Shown: positions 55,048 to 63,327 of the stretch, piece by piece | How positions within the stretch are numbered: the first letter of the stretch is position 1 | How the letters are laid out: each line of letters starts with the position of its first letter | Source of the DNA: Sphaerisporangium rubeum | Lineage (GTDB): Bacteria > Actinomycetota > Actinomycetes > Streptosporangiales > Streptosporangiaceae | NCBI RefSeq assembly: GCF_014207705.1 | Contig: NZ_JACHIU010000001.1 | Coordinates: forward strand, 992,001-1,056,000 | Direction of reading: 5' to 3' | DNA length: 64,000 bases | The notes under the pieces: generated by a model | Databases searched by the model: none | Told to the model about the DNA's origin: nothing | What the model saw: the letters and a program-made list of their open reading frames with translations, nothing else | Translations under genes and position numbers: made by a program

Positions 55048-57129
55048 CTAGGAGCCGAGCGTGACGTGGAAGATCTTCTCGTTTCCGTTGTTCGGGATGC
55101 CGTCCTTGTCGCCCTGGGTGCTGGTGGTCAGCCACAGGCCGCCGTCGGGAGCGGGCTCCACAGTGCGCAGCCGGCCGTAGGTGCCGTTGAAGAACACCTG
55201 CGCGCTGGGCAGGCTGCTCCCGCTGATCGGCACGCGGTACAGCCGGGTGGCGCGCTCGCAGGCGATGTAGATCACGTCGCTCACGATGGCGATGCCGGAG
55301 CAGGAGCCCTCCGCCACGGGGTAGGTGCGCTTGGGCGCGATGTACCCGGCGGTGCCGCAGGTGCCCGTCGTCCCCTCACACGCCGGCCAGCCGTAGTTGC
55401 CGCCCTTGGTGATCAGGTTGGTCTCGTCCATGATGGAGTTGCCGAACTCCTGCTCCCACAGCCGGCCCTGCGAGTCGAACGCCAGCCCCTGCGGGTTGCG
55501 GTGCCCGTAGCTCCACACATAGGTGCCGAACGGGTTGTCCGACGGCACGGTGCCGTCCGGGTTGAGCCGCAGGACCTTGCCGTTGAGGCCGTTCAGGTTC
55601 TGCGCGTTGTCGCCGTTCTGGGCGTCGCCGGTGCTGGCGTACAGCTTGCCGTCCGGGCCGAACCGTAGGCGGCCGCCGTTGTGGTACTTGTTGCGCAGGA
55701 TCCCGGTGAGCAGGATCTGCTCAGAACTGAGGGTGAGCCGGTCGTTCTCCAGCTTGATGCGGACGATCCGGTTGTCGGTCGACGTCGTGTGCATCATGTA
55801 CAGCCAGTGGTCGCTGGCGAAGGTGGGGGCGATGGCCAGCCCCATGAGGCCGCCCTCGCCGTCGGTGTCGTCGACGTTCGGCACCGTGCCGATGTTGGTC
55901 TTCGCCCCGGTGGCCGGGTCGAGGTGGATGATGTCGTGGACGTCCCTGCGGCTGTAGAGGATCGTGCCGTCGGGCAGCGTGAGCAGACCCCACGGGAGGT
56001 CGGTCTCGGTCGCGATCTGCGTCACCCCGCACACCGAGCCGGCGCACCCCCCGCCGGTGGTCACGGTCGCGGTGTTGCTGCGCGACGAGACGTTGGACTG
56101 CGCGTCGCGGGCCACCACGTAGTACTGGTAGCTCGTGTTCGCCGACAGCCCGCTGTCGATGAAGGTGGTGGCCGGCGGGTTGCCGGTGACCGTGCCCACC
56201 AACGTACCGCCGCGGTAGACGAGGTAGGCGCGGACCCCGACGTTGTCGGTGGCCGCGGTCCACCGCAACGTCACCGTGGTGCCGGACGCGGAGCCGGTGA
56301 GCTGGCTCGGGGCGGTGGGCGCCTGGGTGTCGGACTGGCACTGCGGTGGCGTGATCGTGACCGTCGCGCTCGCCTGGGAGACGTTGCCCGCCGCGTCGCG
56401 CGCGTTGACGTACAGACCCCACGTCGAACCGGGGACCACGGTGAGGGTGGTGGACAGGGTGGTCCCGCTCACCGACTTCATCAGCTGGCCGTCGTGGTAG
56501 ACGTCGTAGAACGCCACTCCGACGTTGTCGGTGGAGGCGCTCCACGCGAACGTGACCGAGTCGCATACCAGGCCGCTCACCCGCGGGTTGCCCGGCACCG
56601 TCGGAGGCTGGGTGTCGGCGCTTCCGGTGGACGTCGTCCACTTCTGGTTGCTCTGCCCGTTACACGTCCACAACTGCACCGGGGTGTTGTTGGTGGTCCG
56701 GCCTCCGCTCACGTCCAGGCACATGCCGGACTGCACGCCGACGATGCTGCCGTCGGAGTTGATCCGCCACTTCTGGCTGGCCGCCCCGGTGCAGGTGGAG
56801 ATCTGCAGCGTGGCCGGCGGCGTGGTGTCCTGGCCGACCACGTCCAGGCACCTCGGGGAGCTGTACACCCGGAGCTCTCCCGCCGTGGTGGAGGTCCACG
56901 TCTGGCTCGCCTGCCCGTTGCAGTCGTAGATGGTGACGCGGGCGCCTGGCGTCGTGGAGTTGCCGGCCACGGTCAGGCAGCGGCCGGACGCCACGCCGAC
57001 CACGGGCGAGGTGGCCGCCGACGCGGGCGTCGAGCTCACCACGATCGTGGCGGCCACCGAGGCGAGCGCGGCCACGAAGGCGGCCAGAGCGCGCGGCCAC
57101 GGCCGTCCGCGGGTGGTTAAGGCGAACAT
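55048..57129 (-). CDS. secreted ricin-lectin / fibronectin III / sugar dehydrogenase protein
   Basis: 693 residues. Signal peptide (about 1-38, ending PASAA); ricin B-type lectin domain with three QxW repeats (ASQTWT, ASQKWR, SNQKWT, about 40-165); two Fn3 domains (about 175-262 and 268-350, each with the TDNVGV motif); and a PQQ-type glucose/sorbosone dehydrogenase beta-propeller (LPWGLLTLPDGTILYSRRD, LRFGPDGKLYASTGDAQ, YGHRNPQGLAFD). It probably oxidises sugars on bound polysaccharide outside the cell. ATG 57129 with an AAGGA site. Not an element gene in type; it lies inside the island or at its edge. Confidence 0.9.
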   Translation of the reverse strand: MFALTTRGRPWPRALAAFVAALASVAATIVVSSTPASAATSPVVGVASGRCLTVAGNSTTPGARVTIYDCNGQASQTWTSTTAGELRVYSSPRCLDVVGQDTTPPATLQISTCTGAASQKWRINSDGSIVGVQSGMCLDVSGGRTTNNTPVQLWTCNGQSNQKWTTSTGSADTQPPTVPGNPRVSGLVCDSVTFAWSASTDNVGVAFYDVYHDGQLMKSVSGTTLSTTLTVVPGSTWGLYVNARDAAGNVSQASATVTITPPQCQSDTQAPTAPSQLTGSASGTTVTLRWTAATDNVGVRAYLVYRGGTLVGTVTGNPPATTFIDSGLSANTSYQYYVVARDAQSNVSSRSNTATVTTGGGCAGSVCGVTQIATETDLPWGLLTLPDGTILYSRRDVHDIIHLDPATGAKTNIGTVPNVDDTDGEGGLMGLAIAPTFASDHWLYMMHTTSTDNRIVRIKLENDRLTLSSEQILLTGILRNKYHNGGRLRFGPDGKLYASTGDAQNGDNAQNLNGLNGKVLRLNPDGTVPSDNPFGTYVWSYGHRNPQGLAFDSQGRLWEQEFGNSIMDETNLITKGGNYGWPACEGTTGTCGTAGYIAPKRTYPVAEGSCSGIAIVSDVIYIACERATRLYRVPISGSSLPSAQVFFNGTYGRLRTVEPAPDGGLWLTTSTQGDKDGIPNNGNEKIFHVTLGS

Positions 57130-57625
57130 TCGTATCAGTCCTTACCGGGGTCGTTCGAGGGGGGTTGCCAGGGGAGGGCTCTCGCGCGGCGCCGGCGGGA
57201 CCGCGGTGCGCGGTCACCACTGAGAAGCCGGTCGGCGCATTGCGGCGACGGCGCGGCCCTGGCTCGGGGGGGACGGCGCCGCCGACCGCACCCGTGAGGT
57301 CCATTCGCTACCAGATCCAGCAAAGTGCGACAGAGCCCATCAAGAATGAACAGCACCTCTCTGACATGCTGTCAGAAATATTGTCACGACTCCCGATGAA
57401 TGTGGCATATCGGATTGCCCGCTCACCGAAGCCGTCCGATGGCGGCCGGCACGCCAGGTTTGGCGATGGGGGCGCCTCACGCGGGTGACCGCGCCTTGAC
57501 GTGGGGCTCGGCCGCGGGTGGTGCCTCTACGTCACATGCGGCGCCGCCTGAAGATCATCGTTCCCGAGATGAAACATTCACCGCCCGCCCGCTCCCCGGA
57601 CCCCTCTGCCCGGACCAGACCGGAC
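57130..57625. other. promoter side of the secreted dehydrogenase; no supported gene
   Basis: 57310-57420 is AT-richer; one plus frame there reads NEQHLSDMLSEILSRLPMNV, which looks protein-like but has no start site or continuation. No intact gene. Confidence 0.4.
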
Positions 57626-58334
57626 CGCGAGATTGCGACGGATATGATCCACGCGCTGCGGTCGGCGAAGGGAGCGGGTGCACGAGGGCGGGAACACGCA
57701 GTCACACCGGACCGGCTACTGAGCGCAGCCTCTAACCGGGACGAATTCAACGACTACGAATGGCTGACGGAAGAGAACCGTAGGATACTCCGCGCTCGAG
57801 CTATCCGACTGGACGTGAACGGATACCACCTGACGGGCATTGTTCGCTCTGAATTCGAACCAGGTCATCCATCCGTACGCGAACGGGCGGAACATGCACG
57901 GGACCGCATCCTGGCGCGGCCAGATCCCGTTCCCGGATACGTTGAGGGGGACCAGTATGGTTCCCGACTCCCTACTTGGTCAGCGTCTGACTGCCTGGCG
58001 ATGAGAAGGAGGCATGCCTTGAGAAACTGGTGGGTGTGGCCCAAGATCCGCGTGAGGTGGCTTCAAACAGGCAAGATGCGCTCACGACCGCGCGCAACCT
58101 GGTCATCGGTCAGCGCTCAGAGGTCAAGCGTGAGGTATTTTTGGCATGCAAGGGATTGGGGATCAAAACGGCAGCCACCTCGACGATTTGACGGGCTTAG
58201 CCCACCCTCTCAGCTGGTTCGAGGCTAATATGGGATCTGCGTCACTGCGCGGCCAGGGACTGTACCTGGCCAAGGAAGCGGCACCACACTTGTCGATCAA
58301 GAGTGGGTCCGAAATCAAGCAGTCGGTTTGCTGA
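57626..58334 (+). pseudogene. decayed gene with probable frameshifts, unknown function
   Basis: Three overlapping frames each look coding in turn: EFNDYEWLTEENRRILRARA and following (to about 58010), LEKLVGVAQDPREVASNRQD (58017-58190) and LSWFEANMGSASLRGQGLYL (to TGA 58332-58334). GC content is lower than the chromosome. The simplest reading is one gene with two indels. No family recognised. Confidence 0.4.
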
Positions 58335-58602
58335 GCAGTGATGATCCCGTTGATGTTCAAGCCGCAGCGATGACGCTCAGCCGTCTGCCTAGGGAAGTTA
58401 CCAGCGAGCTAGACGTCAACCTCCTTGCTGCACATAACCATGTGGTGTCCGTCAATTGAGCGCAGCGCTTTGTATGTGGCAACCCGAGCGTTATCGGGAT
58501 ACAGCAATGCGCTCGCGGCTGATGAGGACTGCGGTCCTGGCTGATCCGGCAGTAGATCGCAGCTCTGCGCATGGGTCACATAGATACACGTTCGTGAGCA
58601 AC
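58335..58602. other. no supported gene
   Basis: Low-GC, without a usable open frame; probably decayed island sequence. Confidence 0.35.
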
Positions 58603-58645
58603 GGCGTCTCCTGTCCCATTGGCTTGACGACCCGACGAGGCGTAG
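58603..58645 (+). repeat. msrA tail, copy 5, outermost
   Basis: GGCGTCTCCTGTCCCATTGG and following, to GCGTAGACCAGCAGCTTC, matches the last 14 codons of msrA and the bases after its stop (23408-23466). The flanking dispersed repeat (58660-58850, copy B) also matches the sequence after msrA, so this is probably the far border of the island. Confidence 0.78.
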
Positions 58646-59068
58646 ACCAGCAGCTTCTCTATCGCCCTGGCCCAAGGTCATCCCGCAGGGGCCCGGACTC
58701 GATCTTGGGCCGGCTCCATGTTCAGCGAGGAGCTTCTCTTAATGGTCAAGGGCAGCTCGCTTCGTGACCTGCCGCGCGCCGGGCGCCTGGTGGGCCGGGC
58801 TGCGGCCTTCGGCCGGTCCCGGTCCACGCCGCCTGCGCGCGACAAGCGTTTGTGAGGCCCAAGAGCCCTAAGAGTGCGTTAAGCGAGCTAATCTCCTTTC
58901 GTCGTTGCGGTTGGTTGGATGAGGTCTGCTGGTCGGTCAGCCGCCGTTCGGCCTACCGGCGCGGCTGGCGCGGACACCGGGCCGCTCGTGAGCAGGTTCT
59001 CTGCGTATATCGCGACTGAACTGGTCACGGTCGCCCCTTGTCCGCGGCGACGGCCTTCACACGGATAC
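58646..59068 (+). repeat. dispersed repeat copy B and gene-free stretch
   Basis: 58660-58850 contains GATCTTGGGCCGGCTCC, CTTCTCTTAATGGTCAAGGG and CTTCGGCCGGTC in the order seen after msrA. 58850-59068 has no supported gene. Confidence 0.55.
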
Positions 59069-59557
59069 CTACTGTCGGAGGTCCTGTCGAAGGGCGGTCG
59101 TCGCGGGACCGGCTGGGACGGCGGGGGTTCGAGGCCAGGTCCAGGCGGAGCGCAGGATGAAGGCCAGGAGCAGCACCTCGATTCCGATGGAGAGGCCGTA
59201 GAAGGGGGCCCAGTCCCAGGACTCCCCTGCCGCGTTGAACCCCGAGTAGGGGATGTAGAGCAATGCGACGACGAGGTTCGTGGCGCGGTTCACCTGGGCG
59301 GGCAGCGTCACGGAGAGCATCACCATCAGGGCCGGGATCGCCACGGACGCGAGCATCATGGTCAACAACGTCGGGCTGATGTCGAACTCAAAGACGACGC
59401 CGGCGCGGAGGTCGTCGATGACGCCGGGTTTGTGGAGGTGGAAGTAGTCGACGTAGATGTAGAGGAACATGAAGCTGGTCCACGCGGCGGCGAGCTTGGC
59501 CTGCACGGGGATCGGCGGGCTGTCGAGCCGGTTCGGGGTTCTTGTTCGGATGGTCAT
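59069..59557 (-). CDS. DUF6326-like integral membrane protein
   Basis: 162 residues with four helices: AAWTSFMFLYIYVDYFHLHK at the start (the conserved YxDYFxLH pattern), PTLLTMMLASVAIPALMVML, NLVVALLYIPYSGFN and YGLSIGIEVLLLAFIL. Small four-helix proteins of this kind are common next to TetR regulators and probably respond to membrane stress, but the role is unknown. ATG 59557 is chosen by the start of the conserved part. Divergent from the TetR gene. Confidence 0.75.
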   Translation of the reverse strand: MTIRTRTPNRLDSPPIPVQAKLAAAWTSFMFLYIYVDYFHLHKPGVIDDLRAGVVFEFDISPTLLTMMLASVAIPALMVMLSVTLPAQVNRATNLVVALLYIPYSGFNAAGESWDWAPFYGLSIGIEVLLLAFILRSAWTWPRTPAVPAGPATTALRQDLRQ

Positions 59558-59839
59558 CGGTTCTTCTTTCGAGAGGAGCGGTCCCTCCGCCGGAGTAGCG
59601 GCAGGGATGTACCGAGGCCGCGCCCACCTGGACGAGCACATCGCCTCGATCGGGCAGCGGTAGCCCGGACCTCGGACGACTCGAGCGTTGACGGCAGGCC
59701 GTAGCGGTGCTGGTCGGCGGCCCGCTTCGTCGTCGCCGCGGCCGGACTCGCCCCCGGCACCAGGCGTTCTCCGGCATTTGATCGCTGTTCGATTCCCACA
59801 GAAGCCTCCTCACGTCCGAGCTACGACTCTCGCTGGTTC

Positions 59840-59883
59840 GTACATCGTACGTCGTACGCTGTACTACGATTAGTACGCTGTAC
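59840..59883. promoter_or_regulatory. triple GTAC-N3-GTAC repeat, likely TetR operator
   Basis: GTACATCGTAC (59840-59850), GTACGCTGTAC (59854-59864) and GTACGCTGTAC (59873-59883) lie between the divergent membrane-protein and TetR genes. Each is an inverted repeat of GTAC. Position and symmetry fit an autoregulatory TetR operator. No gene is seen in 59558-59839. Confidence 0.68.
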
Positions 59884-59936
59884 CATGACCGGACGCTGAA
59901 CGATTGTCAAGCCGTTCGAGGGAGCGAGGAGACCCG

Positions 59937-60611
59937 TTGTCTGCAAGGGAACGACGCCAGGTCGCGTCAGACGCGGGGCTGAGCAAGAAGCGGGTGGTGG
60001 TCGAGGCGGTCCGGCTCGCCGACCGCGATGGGGTCGATGGGCTGAGCATGCGCCAGCTGGCTCGCGCGCTCGGCGCGGGCGCGATGTCGCTCTACTACTA
60101 CGTGGCGAGCAAGGAAGAGTTGCTGGACGCCATGATCGACGTAGTGTTCGAGGAGATCGAGCTCCCGCCTGAAGAGTCCGACTGGCAGTCAGCGATGCGA
60201 CGGCGGGCGGTATCCACCCGACAGGTTCTCGCACGCCACCCGTGGGCGATCGGTCTGATGGAGTCGCGGACATCGCCGGGGCCCGCGAACCTTCGCCACC
60301 GCGAAGCGGTCACCGCCTGCCTGCGGAGGGCTGGCTTCCCGGTCTTGATGGCGACGCACGCCCACTGGTTGCTCGACAGCTACGTCTACGGTTTCGCACT
60401 GCAGGAAGCCAGCCTGCCGTTCGACACCGCCGATGAGTTCGCGGACATGGCCGAGGACGTCTTCCTGCCCCAGCTTTCTCCTGACGAGTTCCCCTACCTC
60501 AACGAGTCCGCCGCGGCGCTCGTCGCTGCCGGCTTCGACCCGGCGGAGGAGTTCATTTTCGGCCTCAACCTCGTCCTGGCCGCCCTCGAGTCCCTGAGAG
60601 TGCCTACGTGA
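59937..60611 (+). CDS. TetR/AcrR-family regulator
   Basis: 224 residues. N-terminal HTH: LSKKRVVVEAVRLADRDGVD, LSMRQLARALGAGAMSLYYY and VASKEELLDAMID. C-terminal ligand domain of the TetR_C type with WAIGLMESRTSPGP and LLDSYVYGFALQEASLPF. TTG 59937 is chosen for its AGCGAGGAG site 5 bases upstream; a TTG at 59904 is possible. Likely represses itself and the divergent membrane gene. Confidence 0.87.
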   Translation: MSARERRQVASDAGLSKKRVVVEAVRLADRDGVDGLSMRQLARALGAGAMSLYYYVASKEELLDAMIDVVFEEIELPPEESDWQSAMRRRAVSTRQVLARHPWAIGLMESRTSPGPANLRHREAVTACLRRAGFPVLMATHAHWLLDSYVYGFALQEASLPFDTADEFADMAEDVFLPQLSPDEFPYLNESAAALVAAGFDPAEEFIFGLNLVLAALESLRVPT

Positions 60612-60615
60612 GCCT

Positions 60616-60965
60616 CCATCCATGACTATCTTCCCCATGACCTGCCGCTCAAGGGCGCGACGTACTACTAATTCGCCAAATGGCGCGACGACGGCACCGC
60701 CGAGACGATCCACGACCTGTTGCGCCGGCGTCTGCGCGAGCAGAAGAAGCGATCAGCCGACCCGAGCCTGGTCGTGCTGGACACCCAAAGCGTCCACGTC
60801 GCGGCCGGGGCTCCCGCCGAAACGACCGGCCGGGATGTCGCCAAGGAGGTGCTGGGCCGCAAACGAGGCCTGGCCGTAGACGTGCTGGGGCTGGTCATCG
60901 CGATCGTCGTGCTCGCGGCCTCAGCTCACGAGAACGCCGCCGGGTCGCCCTCGGCGCCTGGTCCG
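60616..60965 (+). pseudogene. IS5-family (IS112-like) transposase remnant
   Basis: LPHDLPLKGATYY, an in-frame TAA, then FAKWRDDGTAETIHDLLRRR, KRSADPSLVVLDTQSVHVAA and KEVLGRKRGLAVDVLGLV: the N-terminal and central part of an IS5-group transposase, broken by a stop and lacking the rest. Confidence 0.8.
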
Positions 60966-60974
60966 CGGCTATGA

Positions 60975-61190
60975 ACATCTCCCATCGAGTTCCGAATCAC
61001 GGATGTACTTGGCGATGACGGACGTGATGTCCCGGCGTCTTACTTCTTCGACGCCGTCCTGGCGGTGGACATGACCAGGTCCGACACCCGCCCGCCCGAG
61101 CTCGGAACCTGGCTTCTGAACCGCCTCGATACCCGCGAACAGGCCCTGATCCGCCAGATCGAGCAGACCCAGACCGGCATCGACTTTTGA
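60975..61190 (+). pseudogene. unassigned gene fragment
   Basis: Open frame without start: SPIEFRITDVLGDDGRDVPA, then YFFDAVLAVDMTRSDTRPPE and LLNRLDTREQALIRQIEQTQ to TGA. Coding-like composition. It directly follows the IS remnant and is probably the end of a gene cut by it. The family is not clear to me. Confidence 0.4.
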
Positions 61191-61199
61191 CCGCGCGGC

Positions 61200-62219
61200 T
61201 CAGGCCGCCGACCGGAGCCCGGTGGGACGACGTCGGAGAGCGGGGTCGAGCAATGCCGGGGGCTTGTACTCCTGGTCGAGCGCGCTGACCTCGGTGCCCG
61301 GCGGGACGATCTTGTCGATCCGGTCGAGGATGTCGTCGGACAGCTCGACGTCGGCCGCGGCCAGAAGGTCGTCGAGGTGTTCCATGGTGCGCGGGCCGAG
61401 GAGCGCGGCGGTGACGCCTGGGTGGGCGATGGCGAACGCCATGGCCAGATGGGTCATGGGCAGGCCGGCCTCCTCGGCGAGCGGGATGAGCTGTTCGACG
61501 ACGTCGATGCGGCGCTCGTCGGTGAGGTGGCGGGAGAACTGGACGCGTTTGAGGTCGTTCTCACCGCCCTTGCGCACCCGGCCGGTCAGCAGGCCCTGGC
61601 CGAATGGACCCCACACCATGACGCCCATGCCGTACTCCTGTGCCAGCGGCAGGACCTCCCGTTCGATGCCGCGGTTCAGGATCGAGTACGGCGGCTGCTC
61701 GGTGCGGAACCGCTGCAGGCCGGCGCGTTCGGCGGCCCACTGCGCCTGGACGATCAACGAGGCGGGGGCCGTCGAGGAACCGATCACGCGCACCTTGCCG
61801 GCCCGGACGAGGTCGGTCAGAACGGAAAGGGTCTCCTCCAGGTCGGTGTCCGGGTCAGGCCGCTGGAGCTGATAAATGTCGATGTGGTCGGTGCCGAGCC
61901 GGCGCAGGGAGTTCTCGACGGCGGTGGTGATCCAGCGGCGGGAGGCACCCCGCTGGTTGACGTCCTCGCCCATGGGCATGCCGACCTTGGTGGCCAGGAC
62001 CACCTCGTCGCGGCGGCCCTTGAGGGCCTTCCCGACGATGTCCTCGGAGTCGGCGTAACGGTCGGCGGTATCGATGAGGTTGATCCCGGCGTCCACCGCC
62101 TTGTGGATGATCCGGACCGACTCGTCCGGGTCGTTGCCCATCTGGCTGGCGAACATCAACGTGCCGAGTGCGTAGGGGCTGACCTTGATCCCGGTCCGTC
62201 CTAGGTTGCGATACTTCAT
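61200..62219 (-). CDS. aldo/keto reductase
   Basis: 339 residues, TIM-barrel oxidoreductase using NADPH. Start MKYRNLGRTGIKVSPYALGT; NLIDTADRYADSEDIVGKAL with the catalytic Asp and Tyr; DIYQLQRPDPDTDLEETL, where the usual His of the HxHxxD motif is replaced (YQLQRPD), and VIGSST; the C-terminal GVTAALLGPRTMEHLDDLLA. Substrate unknown. ATG 62219 is preferred to a longer frame upstream. Divergent from the XRE gene, which may control it. Confidence 0.9.
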   Translation of the reverse strand: MKYRNLGRTGIKVSPYALGTLMFASQMGNDPDESVRIIHKAVDAGINLIDTADRYADSEDIVGKALKGRRDEVVLATKVGMPMGEDVNQRGASRRWITTAVENSLRRLGTDHIDIYQLQRPDPDTDLEETLSVLTDLVRAGKVRVIGSSTAPASLIVQAQWAAERAGLQRFRTEQPPYSILNRGIEREVLPLAQEYGMGVMVWGPFGQGLLTGRVRKGGENDLKRVQFSRHLTDERRIDVVEQLIPLAEEAGLPMTHLAMAFAIAHPGVTAALLGPRTMEHLDDLLAAADVELSDDILDRIDKIVPPGTEVSALDQEYKPPALLDPALRRRPTGLRSAA

Positions 62220-62384
62220 GTACGTGCCTCTTTCGGTCCCGGCCGGCGAGGGGTCTCCGCCGGCCACCGCCCGTCGGCCGGTACGTCCACCTTCCGCGGA
62301 CCCGCGGGCATCGACCAGTACCCGCCGCAGCCGGTGGACCCGGAGTACCACGACCGGACGCGGCCGATTGCCCATACTGGGGAG

Positions 62385-63218
62385 ATGACCGGATCCACCG
62401 ATCTCGGCAGGGCCCTGCACGCCTGGCGGGATCGCACGAAACCGGCCGAGGCCGGCCTGCCGGACGACGGACGCCGGCGCGCGCCAGGCCTACGGCGTGA
62501 GGAGCTCGCCCTGCTCGCCGGCTTGTCCGTCGACTACATCGTGCGGCTCGAGCAGAGCAGGTCGACGAATCCGTCCCCGCAGGTACTGTCCGCGCTGGCT
62601 CGTGCGTTGCGGCTGACGACGGCGGAGCGTGAGCACCTTTTCGTACTCGCCGGTCAGGCGGTGCCGGGTCCGGGGCAGATTTCCGACCATGTGCCGGCAG
62701 GCGTCCAGCGCCTGCTGGATCGGCTGACCGGCACACCGCTGAGCGTGTACGACGCCGCATGGAATCTCATCACGTGGAACCGGTTGTGGGCCGCGGTGTT
62801 CGGCAACCCGCCCGCGTCACGCGGCTTCGGGAGGAATGCGGTGTGGTGGTCCTTCGTGGAGCCGCCCGCCGGATACCCCGAGCCCGTGAGCAGGGAGACG
62901 GGTCACCGCGCCGCCTTCATGTCCGACCTGAGAGCGGCGTCGGCTCGCTATCCGAAGGACGCCGGACTGGCCGCGCTGATCGATGAGCTCCGTGCCCGCA
63001 GCGGTGACTTCGCGGCGCTGTGGGGCTCCGGCGTGGTAGGTGTGCACAAGCCCCTGACCAAGACGGTCCGGCACGCGAGCGTCGGCGAACTCACCCTCGA
63101 CTGCGACGTCCTCGCGACGCTCGGCACCGACCTGCGGATCATGGCCTTCACCGTGGCGGAGGGCAGCGAGACCGCCGAGCGGCTGCGGCTGCTGGAGGTC
63201 GTCGGCGTCCAGGCTTGA
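62385..63218 (+). CDS. XRE regulator with MmyB-like ligand domain
   Basis: 277 residues. HTH of the type RAPGLRREELALLAGLSVDY, IVRLEQSRSTNPSPQVLSAL, then the MmyB-like (PAS-like) domain: LTGTPLSVYDAAWNLITWNR, GNPPASRGFGRNAVWWSF and GVHKPLTKTVRHASVGELTL. Regulators of this group usually sit beside, and control, a redox enzyme such as the aldo/keto reductase here. ATG 62385 has GGGGAG immediately before it, an unusually tight spacing. Confidence 0.9.
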   Translation: MTGSTDLGRALHAWRDRTKPAEAGLPDDGRRRAPGLRREELALLAGLSVDYIVRLEQSRSTNPSPQVLSALARALRLTTAEREHLFVLAGQAVPGPGQISDHVPAGVQRLLDRLTGTPLSVYDAAWNLITWNRLWAAVFGNPPASRGFGRNAVWWSFVEPPAGYPEPVSRETGHRAAFMSDLRAASARYPKDAGLAALIDELRARSGDFAALWGSGVVGVHKPLTKTVRHASVGELTLDCDVLATLGTDLRIMAFTVAEGSETAERLRLLEVVGVQA

Positions 63219-63327
63219 CGGGCACCGGAACGGACACATGCTCGGAGAGCGTCGCCACCGGCAGGGTCATCGGGACCGAGCCTCTACACGGCCGTCAGCA
63301 GGCGAGCTGACTGAGACGATCGTGACT

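Noticed and set aside
55681-57120. A 479-codon plus-strand frame opposite the secreted dehydrogenase
   Set aside because: Low-complexity Arg/Gly/Val sequence; the minus-strand protein has a signal peptide and four recognisable domains.
57518-58228. A complete 236-residue gene
   Set aside because: The first third is GC-skewed without a ribosome binding site and the last third reads against a better coding frame; treated as part of a decayed gene.
58919-59704. A 261-residue plus-strand gene
   Set aside because: Composition is that of the reverse of the four-helix membrane protein on the minus strand.
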